Source: Armigeres subalbatus
Lineage: Eukaryota; Arthropoda; Insecta; Diptera; Culicidae
Assembly: GCF_024139115.2 (NCBI RefSeq)
Contig: NC_085140.1
Location: 431,085,240 to 431,149,239, forward strand
DNA: 64,000 nucleotides
Direction: 5' to 3'
Positions within the stretch are counted from its first letter, which is position 1. The number at the start of each line of letters is the position of its first letter. The position numbers were made by a program, and so were the translations under genes. The notes below the pieces were generated by a model. The model was not told the DNA's origin, searched no databases, and was given only the letters and a program-made list of their open reading frames with translations. Below are positions 43,501-48,630 of this stretch, piece by piece.

Positions 43501-44252
43501 ACCTCCAAGCTGCGCCGGAAATCAACACTTCAATTAGCAACCATTTGCCTTCCGGGGTTTCCATTTATCCGTTCCCAAGCATCTCCCCATCTTTCATTGG
43601 TCGGAAGCTCATAAACAAGAGGCAAGATTTCGCAGGGTGTGAAACATAGAAAAAAATCACGTAAATAGAAACATTGTAAACACCCCACACCGATCGGATT
43701 GGTTTGAGCCAGTACCTACTAAAACATTGTTTGTAATTTTTGTTTGTTTGTTGTGAGTTCGAATGTGAACACAAATTAAAGTGAATAAACAAACAAAATT
43801 GTCTATAGATATGAGCCCGTCGCCGTCGGTCGCTTCAGGTTGCACGGGGTCGAAGATCGCCACGCGGTGATGAGCGATGAGACAACTAAGACAAAGCTTC
43901 CTCCTCCTGCCTTTAGGATGGCTTCCACCCAAAAATGCGCGAAAGCTAAAACGGTGGTGATTAATCCCGGCTACACGCCGGTGGCATTGTTTGACTTGTG
44001 CAACTGTAAACTATACGTGCGGGTGTGGTTGATGGCCTGATTAACAGTCTCTTAGCCAGCAGGGGCAACCGATGGATATTAGTGTGGGTGAAATTTACGA
44101 TCATCAGGGCATAGTGGCATGTGAAAATTTGATTAGTTACGGTGAATTTGGTACATTTGTGTGTCTGAAATTCGGTCAAATCGAGGAAAGTATGCACTTA
44201 CCATGGTGGACCATTTTGTGTCGTACTGCATGTGCCCGTCGGGAGGCGCCAT
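4472..44252 (-). CDS. FoxL2: FoxL2-type forkhead transcription factor, nine coding exons
   Basis: Joined minus-strand CDS: 44252-44202, 12400-12343, 11954-11759, 6769-6685, 6247-5880, 5812-5734, 5669-5609, 5517-5449, 4563-4472. It totals 1059 nt (352 residues plus stop), near vertebrate FOXL2 length. Every intron starts GT and ends AG, and the phases agree at all eight junctions. The forkhead domain spans about residues 116-212: [15 protein letters not shown] at its start, recognition helix [15 protein letters not shown] at 160-174, GNYWTLDP at 187-194 and the basic stretch [11 protein letters not shown] at 204-214. The [19 protein letters not shown] and [17 protein letters not shown] blocks are characteristic of the FoxL2 class. 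FoxL2 is a nuclear DNA-binding regulator; in animals it is linked to ovary and follicle development, which is family knowledge and not shown here. N- and C-terminal arms are low complexity, rich in S, T, P, Q and N. The start is the first ATG in exon 1 in frame; an upstream coding exon cannot be excluded because that exon has no in-frame stop before the ATG. Confidence 0.88.
4896..4967 (+). tRNA. tRNA-Glu (anticodon CTC)
   Basis: The acceptor stem TCCCATA (4896-4902) pairs with TATGGGA (4960-4966), with discriminator A at 4967. The A box region is GTCTAGTGGTTAGGAT and the B box GGTTCGATTCC. The anticodon loop is CTCTCAC, reading CTC (glutamate GAG codons). A T-run follows at once, as a Pol III terminator. 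There is no intron. It lies antisense inside FoxL2 intron 8. Confidence 0.97.
5449..5517 (-). CDS. FoxL2: FoxL2 coding exon 8 (residues 300-322 and part of 323)
   Basis: The acceptor is ggtttaattcag before 5517 and the donor GGCAA|GTAAGTAT after 5449. It encodes [20 protein letters not shown] then TA. If intron 8 is retained, the frame continues for five codons (SKYRF) to TAA at 5434-5432, giving an alternative short C-terminus. Confidence 0.8.
5609..5669 (-). CDS. FoxL2: FoxL2 coding exon 7 (residues 280-299 and part of 300)
   Basis: A 64-bp intron precedes it. The acceptor is acacatttcag before 5669 and the donor AACTTAG|GTGAGG after 5609. It encodes [20 protein letters not shown]; the VxxVxxNSY pattern resembles the valine/asparagine/tyrosine patch in the tail of vertebrate FOXL2. 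Phase is 0 in and 1 out. Confidence 0.82.
5734..5812 (-). CDS. FoxL2: FoxL2 coding exon 6 (residues 253-279)
   Basis: A 67-bp intron separates it from exon 5. The acceptor is ctgtgttacag before 5812 and the donor ACACCG|GTAAGC after 5734. It encodes [15 protein letters not shown] followed by a serine- and tyrosine-rich stretch, part of the post-forkhead activation or repression tail. Phase is 2 in and 0 out. Confidence 0.85.
5880..6247 (-). CDS. FoxL2: FoxL2 coding exon 5 (residues 131-252, most of forkhead domain)
   Basis: The acceptor is CCCCCTCAG before 6247 and the donor ACTGG|GTAAGTGTG after 5880. It encodes [20 protein letters not shown], then [20 protein letters not shown] (recognition helix), [17 protein letters not shown] and the C-terminal basic patch [11 protein letters not shown], followed by a tyrosine-, proline- and glycine-rich tail. 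Without splicing the frame would hit TAA inside the donor, which confirms that the exon ends here. All expected DNA-contact residues (N162, R165, H166) are present. Confidence 0.95.
6685..6769 (-). CDS. FoxL2: FoxL2 coding exon 4 (residues 102-130, start of forkhead domain)
   Basis: The acceptor is ttttatgcttgcag before 6769 and the donor ATTCAG|GTTAGT after 6685. It encodes a short linker, then [15 protein letters not shown], the conserved first strand and helix of the forkhead fold. It ends in phase 0 inside helix 1. An in-frame ATG further upstream in this open stretch lies beyond the acceptor and is not needed. Confidence 0.92.
6945..7048 (-). mobile_element. Half copy of the palindromic MITE
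   Basis: GAACGAGACACTGAAAACGG through CTCGTCTTATGACAAGTA matches the second arm of the palindrome at 52214-52473, with divergence. Lies in FoxL2 intron 3. Confidence 0.65.
7049..7519. other. Intron 3 sequence, nothing recognised
   Basis: AT-rich spacer with no repeat or coding pattern that I could identify. Confidence 0.4.
7520..7975. repeat. Irregular tandem repeat rich in TTCGGAATCC motifs
   Basis: Degenerate units of about 15-30 bp built on GATTTGCTTCGGAATTCC and TTGGAATCC recur throughout. The repeats keep several frames open (for example 7558-7983 minus), which explains the long open frames without a gene. Confidence 0.65.
7984..8525. other. Intron 3 spacer, no gene seen
   Basis: Unassigned AT-rich DNA ending in a T-rich run at 8500-8520. 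Confidence 0.4.
8526..8557. repeat. Repeated stem-loop motif, copy 1
   Basis: GGAGACTTTCAGCCC GAGGCTGGCTCGTCTCC can fold through GGAGAC/GTCTCC and CAGCC/GGCTG. It follows a T-run and TTATTA. A near-identical copy is at 23432-23463. Confidence 0.65.
8655..8792 (-). mobile_element. tRNA-derived SINE fragment, Feilai-like
   Basis: On the minus strand GGGCCCTCCTTAGCCGTACG (A box region) and GGGTTCAATTACCGGGGCCG (B box region) followed by GTCTAGGCAAT match my memory of the Aedes Feilai SINE head. Truncated and diverged. Confidence 0.6.
9035..10622 (+). mobile_element. Decayed non-LTR retrotransposon with RT and RNase H remnants
   Basis: Frame-broken coding traces on the plus strand. At 9060-9200 a reverse transcriptase core reads [18 protein letters not shown] and then HAADILLVV, where the catalytic YADD has decayed to [19 protein letters not shown] sequence follows at 9370-9420. 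At 10090-10260 an RNase H trace includes VWIVGYQGT, corresponding to the usual V-W-x-P-G-H-x-G block. The 3' tail, 10398-10622, also occurs at 528-832. Many stops and frameshifts make it inactive. The RT-RNase H order fits the I/LOA/R1 group, but the clade is not settled. Confidence 0.72.
10999..11232. mobile_element. MITE family C, diverged copy
   Basis: CAGCGATTGTTAGATTTTC TAACAATTCTGTATAAGAATC at the left and TTAGAAAATCTAACAGTTGC at the right are inverted, and both halves match the palindromic element at 25324-25597. Confidence 0.65.
11233..11758. other. Intron 3 sequence before exon 3
   Basis: No repeat or coding signal recognised beyond the exon 3 donor at its upper edge. Confidence 0.4.
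11759..11954 (-). CDS. FoxL2: FoxL2 coding exon 3 (residues 37-102, N-terminal arm)
   Basis: The acceptor is ccacatttcag before 11954 and the donor AATAG|GTTAGT after 11759. The 196 nt stay open with phase 1 in and phase 2 out. The peptide is proline-, threonine- and aspartate-rich with no known fold, as expected of the disordered arm before a forkhead domain. The AG left at its end plus the T opening exon 4 gives a serine codon, so the frame runs on into the forkhead. Confidence 0.82.
12343..12400 (-). CDS. FoxL2: FoxL2 coding exon 2 (residues 18-36 and part of 37)
   Basis: The acceptor is ttttgttccag before 12400 and the donor TTAG|GTGAGC after 12343. It encodes [19 protein letters not shown] and leaves one base of a valine codon, completed by exon 3. 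It contains IKQE at residues 25-28, a match to the SUMO-acceptor consensus (hydrophobic-K-x-E). It is separated from exon 3 by a 387-bp intron. Confidence 0.78.
12676..13196 (-). pseudogene. Unidentified open stretches, possible gene relic
   Basis: Two overlapping minus-strand frames: 12912-12676 with a well-mixed, protein-like composition ([20 protein letters not shown] in the middle, ending at TAG), and 13196-12900 with [19 protein letters not shown] do not recognise a family. The amino-acid mix is less biased than in the surrounding AT-rich frames, and the two could be one broken frame. They lie about 280 bp upstream of FoxL2 exon 2, same strand, without a convincing splice link. Could equally be a transposon piece or chance. 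Confidence 0.25.
13337..16680. mobile_element. Large foldback element, ~1 kb inverted arms
   Basis: Left arm about 13337-14315 and right arm about 15640-16680 are inverted copies, seen at the outer edge (TTAAGAGCCAGTTCGCGAGA vs TCGCGAAATGGCTCTTAA), in the middle (CCAACTCAAGAATTTCTAAA vs its inverse near 16200) and at the inner edge (TACCGGTACTGATGTTGC vs ACATCACTACCGGTACC). The ~1.3 kb centre has no recognised transposase; it holds another MITE. Arms have diverged by scattered substitutions. Lies in FoxL2 intron 1. Confidence 0.8.
14640..14901. mobile_element. MITE nested in the centre of the large foldback element
   Basis: TACACGTAAAAAAATAACCT at the left and AACATTATTTTTTTTTACGT GTAG at the right are inverted ends. 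About 260 bp, no coding sequence. Confidence 0.6.
16800..16895 (+). mobile_element. SINE tail fragment, Feilai-like
   Basis: TTTGGAAGTGCTTGTGGCAA followed by TCCCAGTGGGGGATGTAATG CCAACAAAG resembles the 3' end of the Feilai SINE as remembered; the head is absent. Confidence 0.55.
17044..17280. mobile_element. MITE with GCACAGCCGTGC inverted ends
   Basis: CGCACAGCCGTGCGCCAGCA at 17079 and TGCTGGGGCACGGCTGTGCG ending 17225 are inverted; weaker symmetry (TTTATTTCTG.. / ..CCCGGTAAAAAAAA) extends outward. The interior repeats TTTTCGGCAAA and CGGCAAAAA motifs. Confidence 0.7.
17440..17960. other. GC-richer unique block in intron 1
   Basis: Base composition shifts from AT-rich to GC-richer, with a GACCGACCGACCGACGACGG tract near 17645. 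No frame of convincing length or domain. It may be regulatory DNA; nothing in the sequence proves it. Confidence 0.3.
18208..18536. mobile_element. MITE with long inverted ends, hosting another MITE
   Basis: CACGGTTAGATAAAAGTACC at the left matches the inverse of GGTACTTTTTTCTAACCGTG at the right; each end is itself a small hairpin (AGTACCTAATTTTAGGTACT). Confidence 0.75.
18320..18480. mobile_element. Nested MITE with GTGTGGGAACCCAA ends
   Basis: GTGTGGGAACCCAACGTTAA at 18320 and TTAATTTTGGGTTCCCACAC ending at 18480 are inverted. The interior repeats ACTTAATTT-type motifs. Inserted within the element 18208-18536. Confidence 0.75.
18818..19050. mobile_element. MITE family A, copy 3
   Basis: Perfect 12-bp inverted ends ACATAGGGGAAC / GTTCCCCTATGT. 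Contains an ATAAT repeat expansion near 19000-19020 not seen in the other copies. Confidence 0.8.
19060..19960. repeat. AT-rich irregular repeat with dyad symmetry
   Basis: The left half repeats motifs such as AAATTTTCATAAATAAATCA and the right half their inverse (TTTATTTATGGAAATTTTGT), with the turning point near 19500. It gives long apparent frames rich in F, I, L and K that are not genes. Confidence 0.55.
20000..20430 (+). mobile_element. RTE-like LINE 3' fragment
   Basis: In shifting frames the plus strand reads [17 protein letters not shown], then [20 protein letters not shown] after frame correction, then a [10 protein letters not shown] stretch. This is the C-terminal part of RTE-type reverse transcriptase proteins, ending in TAATAAATAAA. 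Several stops; 5' truncated. Confidence 0.65.
20431..21750. other. Intron 1 spacer with no assigned gene
   Basis: AT-rich DNA. The T-run and AAGATCGTTTATTTGGTAGG near 20980-21060 look repeat-derived, but no second copy is visible in the window. Confidence 0.4.
21755..22620 (-). mobile_element. LINE, RNase H and C-terminal part (separated from its RT part)
   Basis: On the minus strand, frames near 22340-22180 read [36 protein letters not shown], the conserved core of an RNase H domain (ELAA and D-S-L-S-S blocks). Degenerate C-terminal sequence continues to about 21755. Stops are frequent. It is probably the downstream half of the element whose RT part is at 24520-25275. Confidence 0.7.
22825..23405. 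repeat. 51-bp minisatellite, about 11 copies
   Basis: Unit AGGCCGATTCGAACGGCGGA GTGCCGCACTGCGGTGGCGA TGGACGTAGGA, with small variants. Fifty-one bp is 17 codons, so open frames persist on both strands, including a 311-codon minus frame 23611-22676 with 17-residue repeats. GC content is far above the surroundings. I see no start context, splice signals or known domain, so I call it a repeat, not a gene. Confidence 0.85.
23432..23463. repeat. Repeated stem-loop motif, copy 2
   Basis: GGAGACTTTCAGCCC TAGGCTGGCTCGTCTCC after GTCTTTATTAT, matching 8526-8557. It abuts the end of the 51-bp minisatellite. Confidence 0.65.
23464..24246. other. Unassigned insert between minisatellite and foldback MITE
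   Basis: Mixed composition; GC-richer near 23500-23700. No domain or inverted end recognised. Confidence 0.35.
24247..24508. mobile_element. Foldback MITE inside a LINE
   Basis: CTCGCGCTTAGTTTCATAGG AGCGTAACTGTATTGATCGA TTTCTCTT at the left is mirrored by AAGAGAAATCGATCAATACA GTTACGCCCCTATGAAACTA AGCGCGAG at the right. The arms are about 48 bp with one or two mismatches. Confidence 0.8.
24520..25275 (-). mobile_element. LINE, reverse transcriptase C-terminal part
   Basis: Minus strand reads [18 protein letters not shown], then [29 protein letters not shown] and, after an in-frame TAA near 24907, continues [46 protein letters not shown]. This is the thumb/C-terminal region of a non-LTR RT. 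The stop and later frame loss show it is dead. Confidence 0.78.
25324..25597. mobile_element. MITE family C, palindromic copy with TA duplication
   Basis: CACCCAACCGGCGGATGTTA at the left and TAACAACCGCCGGTTGGGTG at the right are inverted, and symmetry continues inward almost to the centre. TA flanks both ends (25322-25323 and 25598-25599), as expected for TA-targeting elements. Confidence 0.85.
25605..25755 (+). mobile_element. SINE fragment, Feilai-like
   Basis: GACAAAGCAAAATCTTG, GATTCCCGGTCTGGTCTAGG, AAGTATCATGAT, AAACCTCGTAATTAATAACT and GTGGAAGTGCTT occur in the order expected of the Feilai SINE; the A-box head is missing. Confidence 0.65.
25946..26242. mobile_element. MITE family B, truncated copy
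   Basis: TATGGTAAAATGCCCAATAG, TAGCTCTTCCTGCCATAAGG and AAAATATTCCTATACCTAAT match blocks of 3186-3714 in order; the right end is missing. Confidence 0.65.
26243..27779. other. Intron 1 spacer, no gene seen
   Basis: AT-rich, without a recognised repeat or coding region. Short frames here have no domain. Confidence 0.4.
27780..28880. other. GC-richer unique block, possible regulatory or transcribed DNA
   Basis: Distinct from the AT-rich flanks, with a CAG run (28494-28508) and CGTCGACG-type sites. A 165-codon plus frame (28305-28802) contains RQQQQHLKR but no known domain and no matching homologous pattern, so I do not call it a gene. Possible uses are an unrecognised exon, enhancer or promoter. 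Confidence 0.3.
28881..29494. other. AT-rich spacer before the 11-bp array
   Basis: No feature recognised. Confidence 0.4.
29495..30076. repeat. 11-bp satellite array (TTTAGCTTAGC)n
   Basis: About 580 bp of the unit TTTAGCTTAGC. The two outer thirds are almost perfect; the middle (about 29620-29905) has shortened and rearranged units such as TTAGCTAGC. It stops where the LINE at 30.1 kb begins. Confidence 0.95.
30100..31560 (+). mobile_element. Decayed Jockey-type LINE, RT region to 3' end
   Basis: Plus-strand frames in order: 30119-30418 with [20 protein letters not shown] (RT start), 30500-30660 [20 protein letters not shown] after frame correction, 30573-31070 [19 protein letters not shown] and FYADDVKIF (the catalytic ADD is intact), and 31189-31470 [13 protein letters not shown]. 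At least four frame breaks. 5' truncated: no endonuclease domain is present. The end near 31560 abuts a foldback element. Confidence 0.8.
31555..31976. mobile_element. Foldback element abutting the LINE 3' end
   Basis: AATTGACCTTTCCAGTCAAA ATG.. TCAATCGATTCTTTATTTTA ..ACTTCCC..AAAGAACCCATATTTTT is mirrored by AAATATGGGTTCTTTAGGGA AGTTGAC..AAAGAATCGATTGAGCGAAT ..AAAGGTCAATT. About 420 bp with ~150 bp arms. Confidence 0.8.
31977..32479. other. AT-rich spacer, no gene seen
   Basis: No feature recognised. Confidence 0.4.
32480..33720. repeat. Irregular repeat rich in GAAATTTCC and GAAGATTTTC motifs
   Basis: Over 1.2 kb, degenerate units of about 20-30 bp alternate motifs like AATTCCGAAGATT and TTTCCCGTGGAAATT. 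It resembles the tracts at 7520-7975 and 41390-41720 in style but with different core words. Not coding. Confidence 0.6.
33721..35536. other. Intron 1 spacer up to tRNA-Asp
   Basis: AT-rich, with a GC-richer segment at 35100-35420. No repeat pair or domain recognised. Confidence 0.35.
35537..35608 (-). tRNA. tRNA-Asp (anticodon GTC)
   Basis: On the minus strand TCCTCGA (35608-35602) pairs with TCGGGGA (35544-35538, one G-T pair), with discriminator G. The A box is TAGTATAGTGG and the B box GGTTCGATTCC. The anticodon loop is CTGTCAC, giving GTC. A T6 run lies just downstream on the minus strand. No intron. It sits in FoxL2 intron 1 in the same orientation. Confidence 0.97.
35609..37499. other. 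Intron 1 spacer, no gene seen
   Basis: AT-rich, no coding or repeat signature identified. Confidence 0.4.
37500..39735. mobile_element. Foldback element made of ~170-bp tandem units
   Basis: Units carrying GTACGTATTTTCATAGAAAT TTGGTTTCTC, TGTAGAATGGGC and ATTTGTTGTGAAAAACGGAA repeat every ~163-177 bp in one orientation from about 37610 to 38345, then inverted from about 38370 to 39640 (period ~170-175). Outer flanks are also inverted: CGCTCCCTTCAACCATTT near 37540 and AAATGGTTGAAGGGAGTG near 39690. No coding sequence. Tandem units inside inverted arms recall Drosophila FB and Galileo elements. Confidence 0.82.
38766..38982. mobile_element. MITE inserted in the right arm of the foldback element
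   Basis: TCCAGCTTTTCGCGTACATT AATGGCGG at the left and CCGCCATTACCGTGCGCGAA AAGCTGGA at the right are inverted. About 217 bp; it breaks one of the ~170-bp units. Confidence 0.8.
39736..40060. other. Spacer with a short inverted motif
   Basis: AATTGGGTCCTAAA and TTTAGGACCCAAATT are inverted about 120 bp apart; otherwise nothing recognised. Confidence 0.35.
40061..40235. repeat. ACCGAAATTTTACCGAA-type inverted repeat, MITE-like
   Basis: GTAAAATTTTACCGAAATCT and the inverted AGATTTCGGTAAAATTTATG lie about 110 bp apart, with further TTCGGTAAAT copies between. Boundaries are uncertain. Confidence 0.45.
40236..41389. other. Intron 1 spacer, no gene seen
   Basis: AT-rich; no coding or repeat pattern beyond short GTTCAACT dyads near 40850. 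Confidence 0.4.
41390..41921 (+). mobile_element. Probable non-autonomous Helitron with internal minisatellite
   Basis: At the 3' end a short hairpin CCCGG (41893-41897) / CCGGG (41904-41908) lies 9 nt before CTAG (41918-41921) followed by T, the arrangement expected of Helitron 3' termini. About 330 bp of degenerate CCCCGAAAATAACATTT units fill 41390-41715. The 5' TC end is not pinned down. Confidence 0.5.
42150..42420 (-). mobile_element. RTE-like LINE C-terminal fragment
   Basis: With frame corrections the minus strand reads [20 protein letters not shown] sequence, then [19 protein letters not shown]. The same tail occurs at 60510-60700. Inactive fragment. Confidence 0.55.
42421..44201. 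other. Intron 1, 5' part, no further gene seen
   Basis: Open frames at 43130-43390 and 43657-43932 have no recognisable domain. No mobile element ends identified. Confidence 0.4.
44202..44252 (-). CDS. FoxL2: FoxL2 coding exon 1 (residues 1-17, start codon)
   Basis: The exon runs from an acceptor (tattttcag before 44281) to a strong donor ATG|GTAAGTGC after 44202. The ATG at 44252-44250 opens [17 protein letters not shown] and ends in phase 0, which fits exon 2. The 29 nt between the acceptor and the ATG are open in the same frame, so they could be 5' UTR or the end of a further coding exon. The assignment rests on splice signals, phase and reading frame only; this N-terminus has no domain to identify it, so it is less certain than exons 2-9. 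Confidence 0.62.
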
Positions 44253-44281
44253 GTCGTTGTTGGCGGCCGTTGTCGCCAACA

Positions 44282-47200
44282 CTGAAAATAAAGCAACAGA
44301 TGGTATGTTTAGTAATTCTGATTTTTAATCTGAACCCAGTAGATTCGTGTTTAGCTTTGAGATTATTCATTAGAATTTCATATTGTCGCGAATGTTATCT
44401 GAACAAATTGTCAAAATAGAGTTTCAGACGCCTCAAGTATGAAACACTGGAGAGGAGACGTTGAAGAAATGCGTATCTTTCAAGATAAAAATATAGTGGT
44501 AGAAAATTCAGCCGTTAAACACATAACTGTTCCATGTACATATGAATCCTAGCAATGTAAAATAACGTATTTTCGACTTGTCGATATTCCTCCATTTTCA
44601 ATATGTTTTGTGGTCGTATGTTGTACACATGATTATCAAAATGGCCGATTTGGGGCCTTGTTGTATACTCAGCTTAATCGATCTATCTTTTTCGCCTTAC
44701 GGTTTTCAACAAGGTTTGCAGAATTCAATTCCGATTGATAACGATAGATGCATTCCTCTTCTTCATCTGCACTCCACCATACAAATGCAAAATCATACTC
44801 TCGTTCGAGATTATTCAATTACCAAACAGTTTAAGGATTTTTCGTTCTTCTTACACTGTATGGTAAATGAAATAGACATCAATTTGAATCTCGGTATACT
44901 ATCCAAGTATTGTAGAAGGATCTGTCTCTTTATGTGTTCACTCGCGCCCTCCAGAGTTCATTACCATTAATTCGAAATCAGGTTACATTCTTCTAGTTTA
45001 TCTATTTATACCTACCTATCTTTATGATTTAAATAACTTAATTATATTTTGAATAGGTACTGTAGACAAATCGTCATCTGGACTGGTAGTGACGCAAATT
45101 TGTTAGTGTTTTAAATGCCATAATTTTCAAGTCAGTGTATTTATTGTTTTCTTTTTAAGGTTAACGAATTGACGCCTCTGCATGCGACCAATTTTGATGT
45201 TTTCAAAACACTCGGTCCGGTTGTTTTGTATTTTTTCGGTAATCAAATATTAATTAATTCATGTCGGGTAGATTATGTCCAAAGCATCATTCTGCAATAA
45301 CAAGTTATCTGTTGGAGTTTTTTGCCCATTTGGGAAACCACAAAACGCTCGTGCATGTATGACTATGTACCACTGATAACCGGGTTCCGACCTTTTGGTT
45401 GACCCGAGCACAGACATGTATGCCCTATCCGTATTTCACTCATCACATTTCTGAGCCCGTCATGCATGACTCTTAATTTAAACCAAATGCATTTGATAGC
45501 GATATGTTTCTCCCAGTCGTGCTCCATAATCTCGTAAATTATTATAAAACGAATTTCACCTAGGGTAGCTGGCGGTTTGTTCAGTTTGTGTTTAAATTGA
45601 TAAAATTTGAAAAATTCAATTGAAGATCCAGGGCGGCGCCCATGTTTCAGGACCAACCGTTATACGCAAAAAACAAAATTTAGACAAAAAATAATATGTC
45701 CAAGATGTATGTTACCCTGATCCAACCTTTTTTGTAATCTGCTATTATTTCGAATGTCTTATCAAAGAGCAAGAAAGAAATGAATGGAAAAAATTCTCTC
45801 GGCAACCGTGAATGTACTGCGTTGAGATAATTTTCCTGTAATAATAGTGATGGAGAGTGAAAAGCAGTTCAAATGTTAGGCACGCTCATTTTTTTCTTTC
45901 ACAGTGTTTCCAACACAGCTGTTCTATTTGAAAATGTGAGTAAGGTAAATTCGTCCAGTAAGCACAAGTGCATGGAAGTAAGGATTCATAATTTTGAAAA
46001 TGGCAATGTTTCCCCATGAAAACAAGCTAATTATTTTCCAAGTCAACCTCACCACATCTTCCTATACCCGTAATTTAGATTACCTGATGCCGATAGGCAA
46101 TCCACGTCAAATCATTCGTATTCATCCGTATCCTTTTTCTTCGAATTGGTCTATATAAGCGTTTCTATGGCAATCTCAACCGAGATGAAGGATGGCAGCA
46201 GGTATGCTGCGCTGCCACGTGCGGATCATTAACTGCGTTGTCAACGGCCGCGAGCGGGAGTCATGTTAGAGTGCATGTGAAAATAGTATCATGTTTCCAA
46301 TCGTAGGCAGGAGTGGTTCATTTTTCCCCGTTCTCCGCAAGAGAACCCGTCTGAATGTGCAGTTAGCAGTTATAGAACGATTGAAAGGATTGATTACCTT
46401 ATCATCTCGTACAATCCCGGCCGCCAATTTACCAAGAGCATTCAGATGGATGATAATAAATAGGTTATCAGCTATCATCAGCGGGATCAAGTTGATCAGC
46501 ACGGGGCACTGTGCTGCGCATTTTTTGCCTCGGGCATGGGGAAAATTTTTCTTTGAATCGACGCAATACAAGGACAAATAGAGGAGACTCTGCGAAGATA
46601 AGTAACTGCCTTGTGGGAAATTTATTGCTGTTGCGTTTAATGTATTTGTTCAATTGACTTATTGAGTATTCTATGTAGCTCTATGGCAATGCTGATTATT
46701 TATACACTGCACCCAAGTTTCAAATAAAAATACCACAAAAGATATATACATCATACGTACAGAGAAAACAAGGTGATCACTTCCCTTTTCATATTTTCAC
46801 CATGTAGAAAAATCGTTATTTCGGACCAGTTCCATAGAAACTTTTGGAAATATACAATTTAGCTTTGCAAACACTCGATCATAAACCGCTGTTAATGATC
46901 CCACACAAACGAGAAAAAAATTTACTCGCGAACAAACTTAAATATATTTTTAATTTTTTAATGGTAAATAATGCGGGATCAAATGTCTCCATAATAAGTT
47001 AATGACTTATTATTGAAATTACAATAAATTAAACAATGTTTTCTTATAATTCAGAATACACAATTTTGCGTATTCATAGCTTGTGCTGTCATATGATGAA
47101 CTTATCATAATATAAAACATCACATTAACAAAGAAAAAAAGCTTGTGTTTTTTAAAAATTATTAAGTTTGACAAATCTTACGAAGAGTTATTCAGTTCAG

Positions 47201-47724
47201 GATTAGTAAATGCCGTGATTGATGAGGTTTGATGTTGTTTTTAGATTTTTTAACATCCTCTTTCCTTTTGTCAATACCTAATACATGTACTGTCGCTCTT
47301 GACCCTTCCCCTTTAACTTCGGACGTAATTTTAAAATGGTCTCGAGGTCAAATGCAAATTAAACGAATTTATAATTTGTTCCAATTACATACAGTCGCTT
47401 ATTTGTTACAATTGTTGTCAGCACGCAAAATAACACCTGGAACGCTTTTGTTTTTGCTTTTTCTAAGTTTACTTGTCATATTAATGGTTAAAAAGCATAC
47501 TGACAAGCATATAAACAGGATAAAATAAATTATTTAAATATGTATCTATTGAACGGCTACTCAGTCTTATAATATTTTCACAACGAGTTTATTGTTTACC
47601 CGACTTTTTGACTAAATCCATTGGTCTATTATACTATAAGTTACCAAGCCTCCTATAAGAGGATTTGCACATCAGCACATCATACAAACATTTAGCACGT
47701 GGGATGGAGAGAATAATTTATATA
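44282..47724. other. Upstream of FoxL2 exon 1, no gene seen
   Basis: Mostly AT-rich. A GC-richer patch at 46140-46290 includes TCTATATAAGC (TATA-like) on the plus strand, but no transcript can be assigned. Frames at 45363-45656 and 46266-46581 lack known domains. Confidence 0.35.
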
Positions 47725-48630
47725 GAGAGGCTGGGGGTAATATCGACACCGTCATTTCCACATGGAAAGCGTGTAATATTGGGGACCTAAAACTTACGTG
47801 AACATTAATGCGAAGCCCTACGATGGCTTGAAGTTAATTCAAAGGAAAATAATCAGATTTTGTGATGTTTATGACAATGAAAATCAGGATGAAAAATCCC
47901 GGTTTAAAAGTATGCGGGTGTAATGGACATGGTGTTTGGGTAAAACGAAAAGAAGTTAAGAAAAGAAGCTTAAAACTATGAATTTAGTTGATGAATTGTA
48001 TGCATAGGCTACGCACCTATAAAATGTGGCTCTTGAAATGGAAATAATATTAAAAATCACTTAAAAATGTCATTGGTCTGAACAAAACTAGAAAATTCCA
48101 ATTTCCTAATAAATGCTTTACGTTTTTGGAGCTGTATTGTTTAGCTTTTCAAAGCTTTTCAAAATAAAATGTCGATGGAAAAATGGAATGTACTTCATAT
48201 GGTCCATATTACCCACACCAGAACATGTCCGTTTTCTTCCACCATGATCCAATTTCTTAAAACATGCTCAAGAAATCGAATTTAGATAAATTATCAATTC
48301 AACCCGTACACCCGTCTTTGAATAGACTAAGTTTGAGATCCTCGAGGATTATGCGGATTAGCATTGCTGATATCTGTTTTAAAAGCTTAAATACTGCACA
48401 TAAAAAATTACATCACCATGGCATTACAGCCATAGTTTACATTAAATCATAAAAAACAAAATAGTTTTCATTATTTGAATGTAGGAAAACATGTCGTACT
48501 CATAATTTGAAACAAGTAATACGATCCACTTAATAAAGTGCCAAATTTGAAACGATTTAGCTCAAACGGGACCCCTGTCCGTTTTACCCACCCTGTCCGT
48601 TTTACCTTCAGCTCCCCACCCCGCTCATAG
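47725..48630. repeat. Possible inverted-end element with GTAAAACGGACA motifs
   Basis: Left end has GAGAGGCTGGGGGTAATATC and GGACATGGTGTTTGGGTAAA; the right has ATTACCCACACCAGAACATG and CTGTCCGTTTTACC with CCCCACCCCGCTC. Inverted similarity is partial, so this is tentative. Confidence 0.35.

Noticed and set aside
46149..46165. TATA-like TCTATATAAGC on the plus strand
   Set aside because: No plus-strand transcript or coding exon follows, and such words are common in AT-rich DNA.
46266..46581. Frames open on both strands near 46.3-46.6 kb
   Set aside because: Neither has a recognisable domain or splice context.
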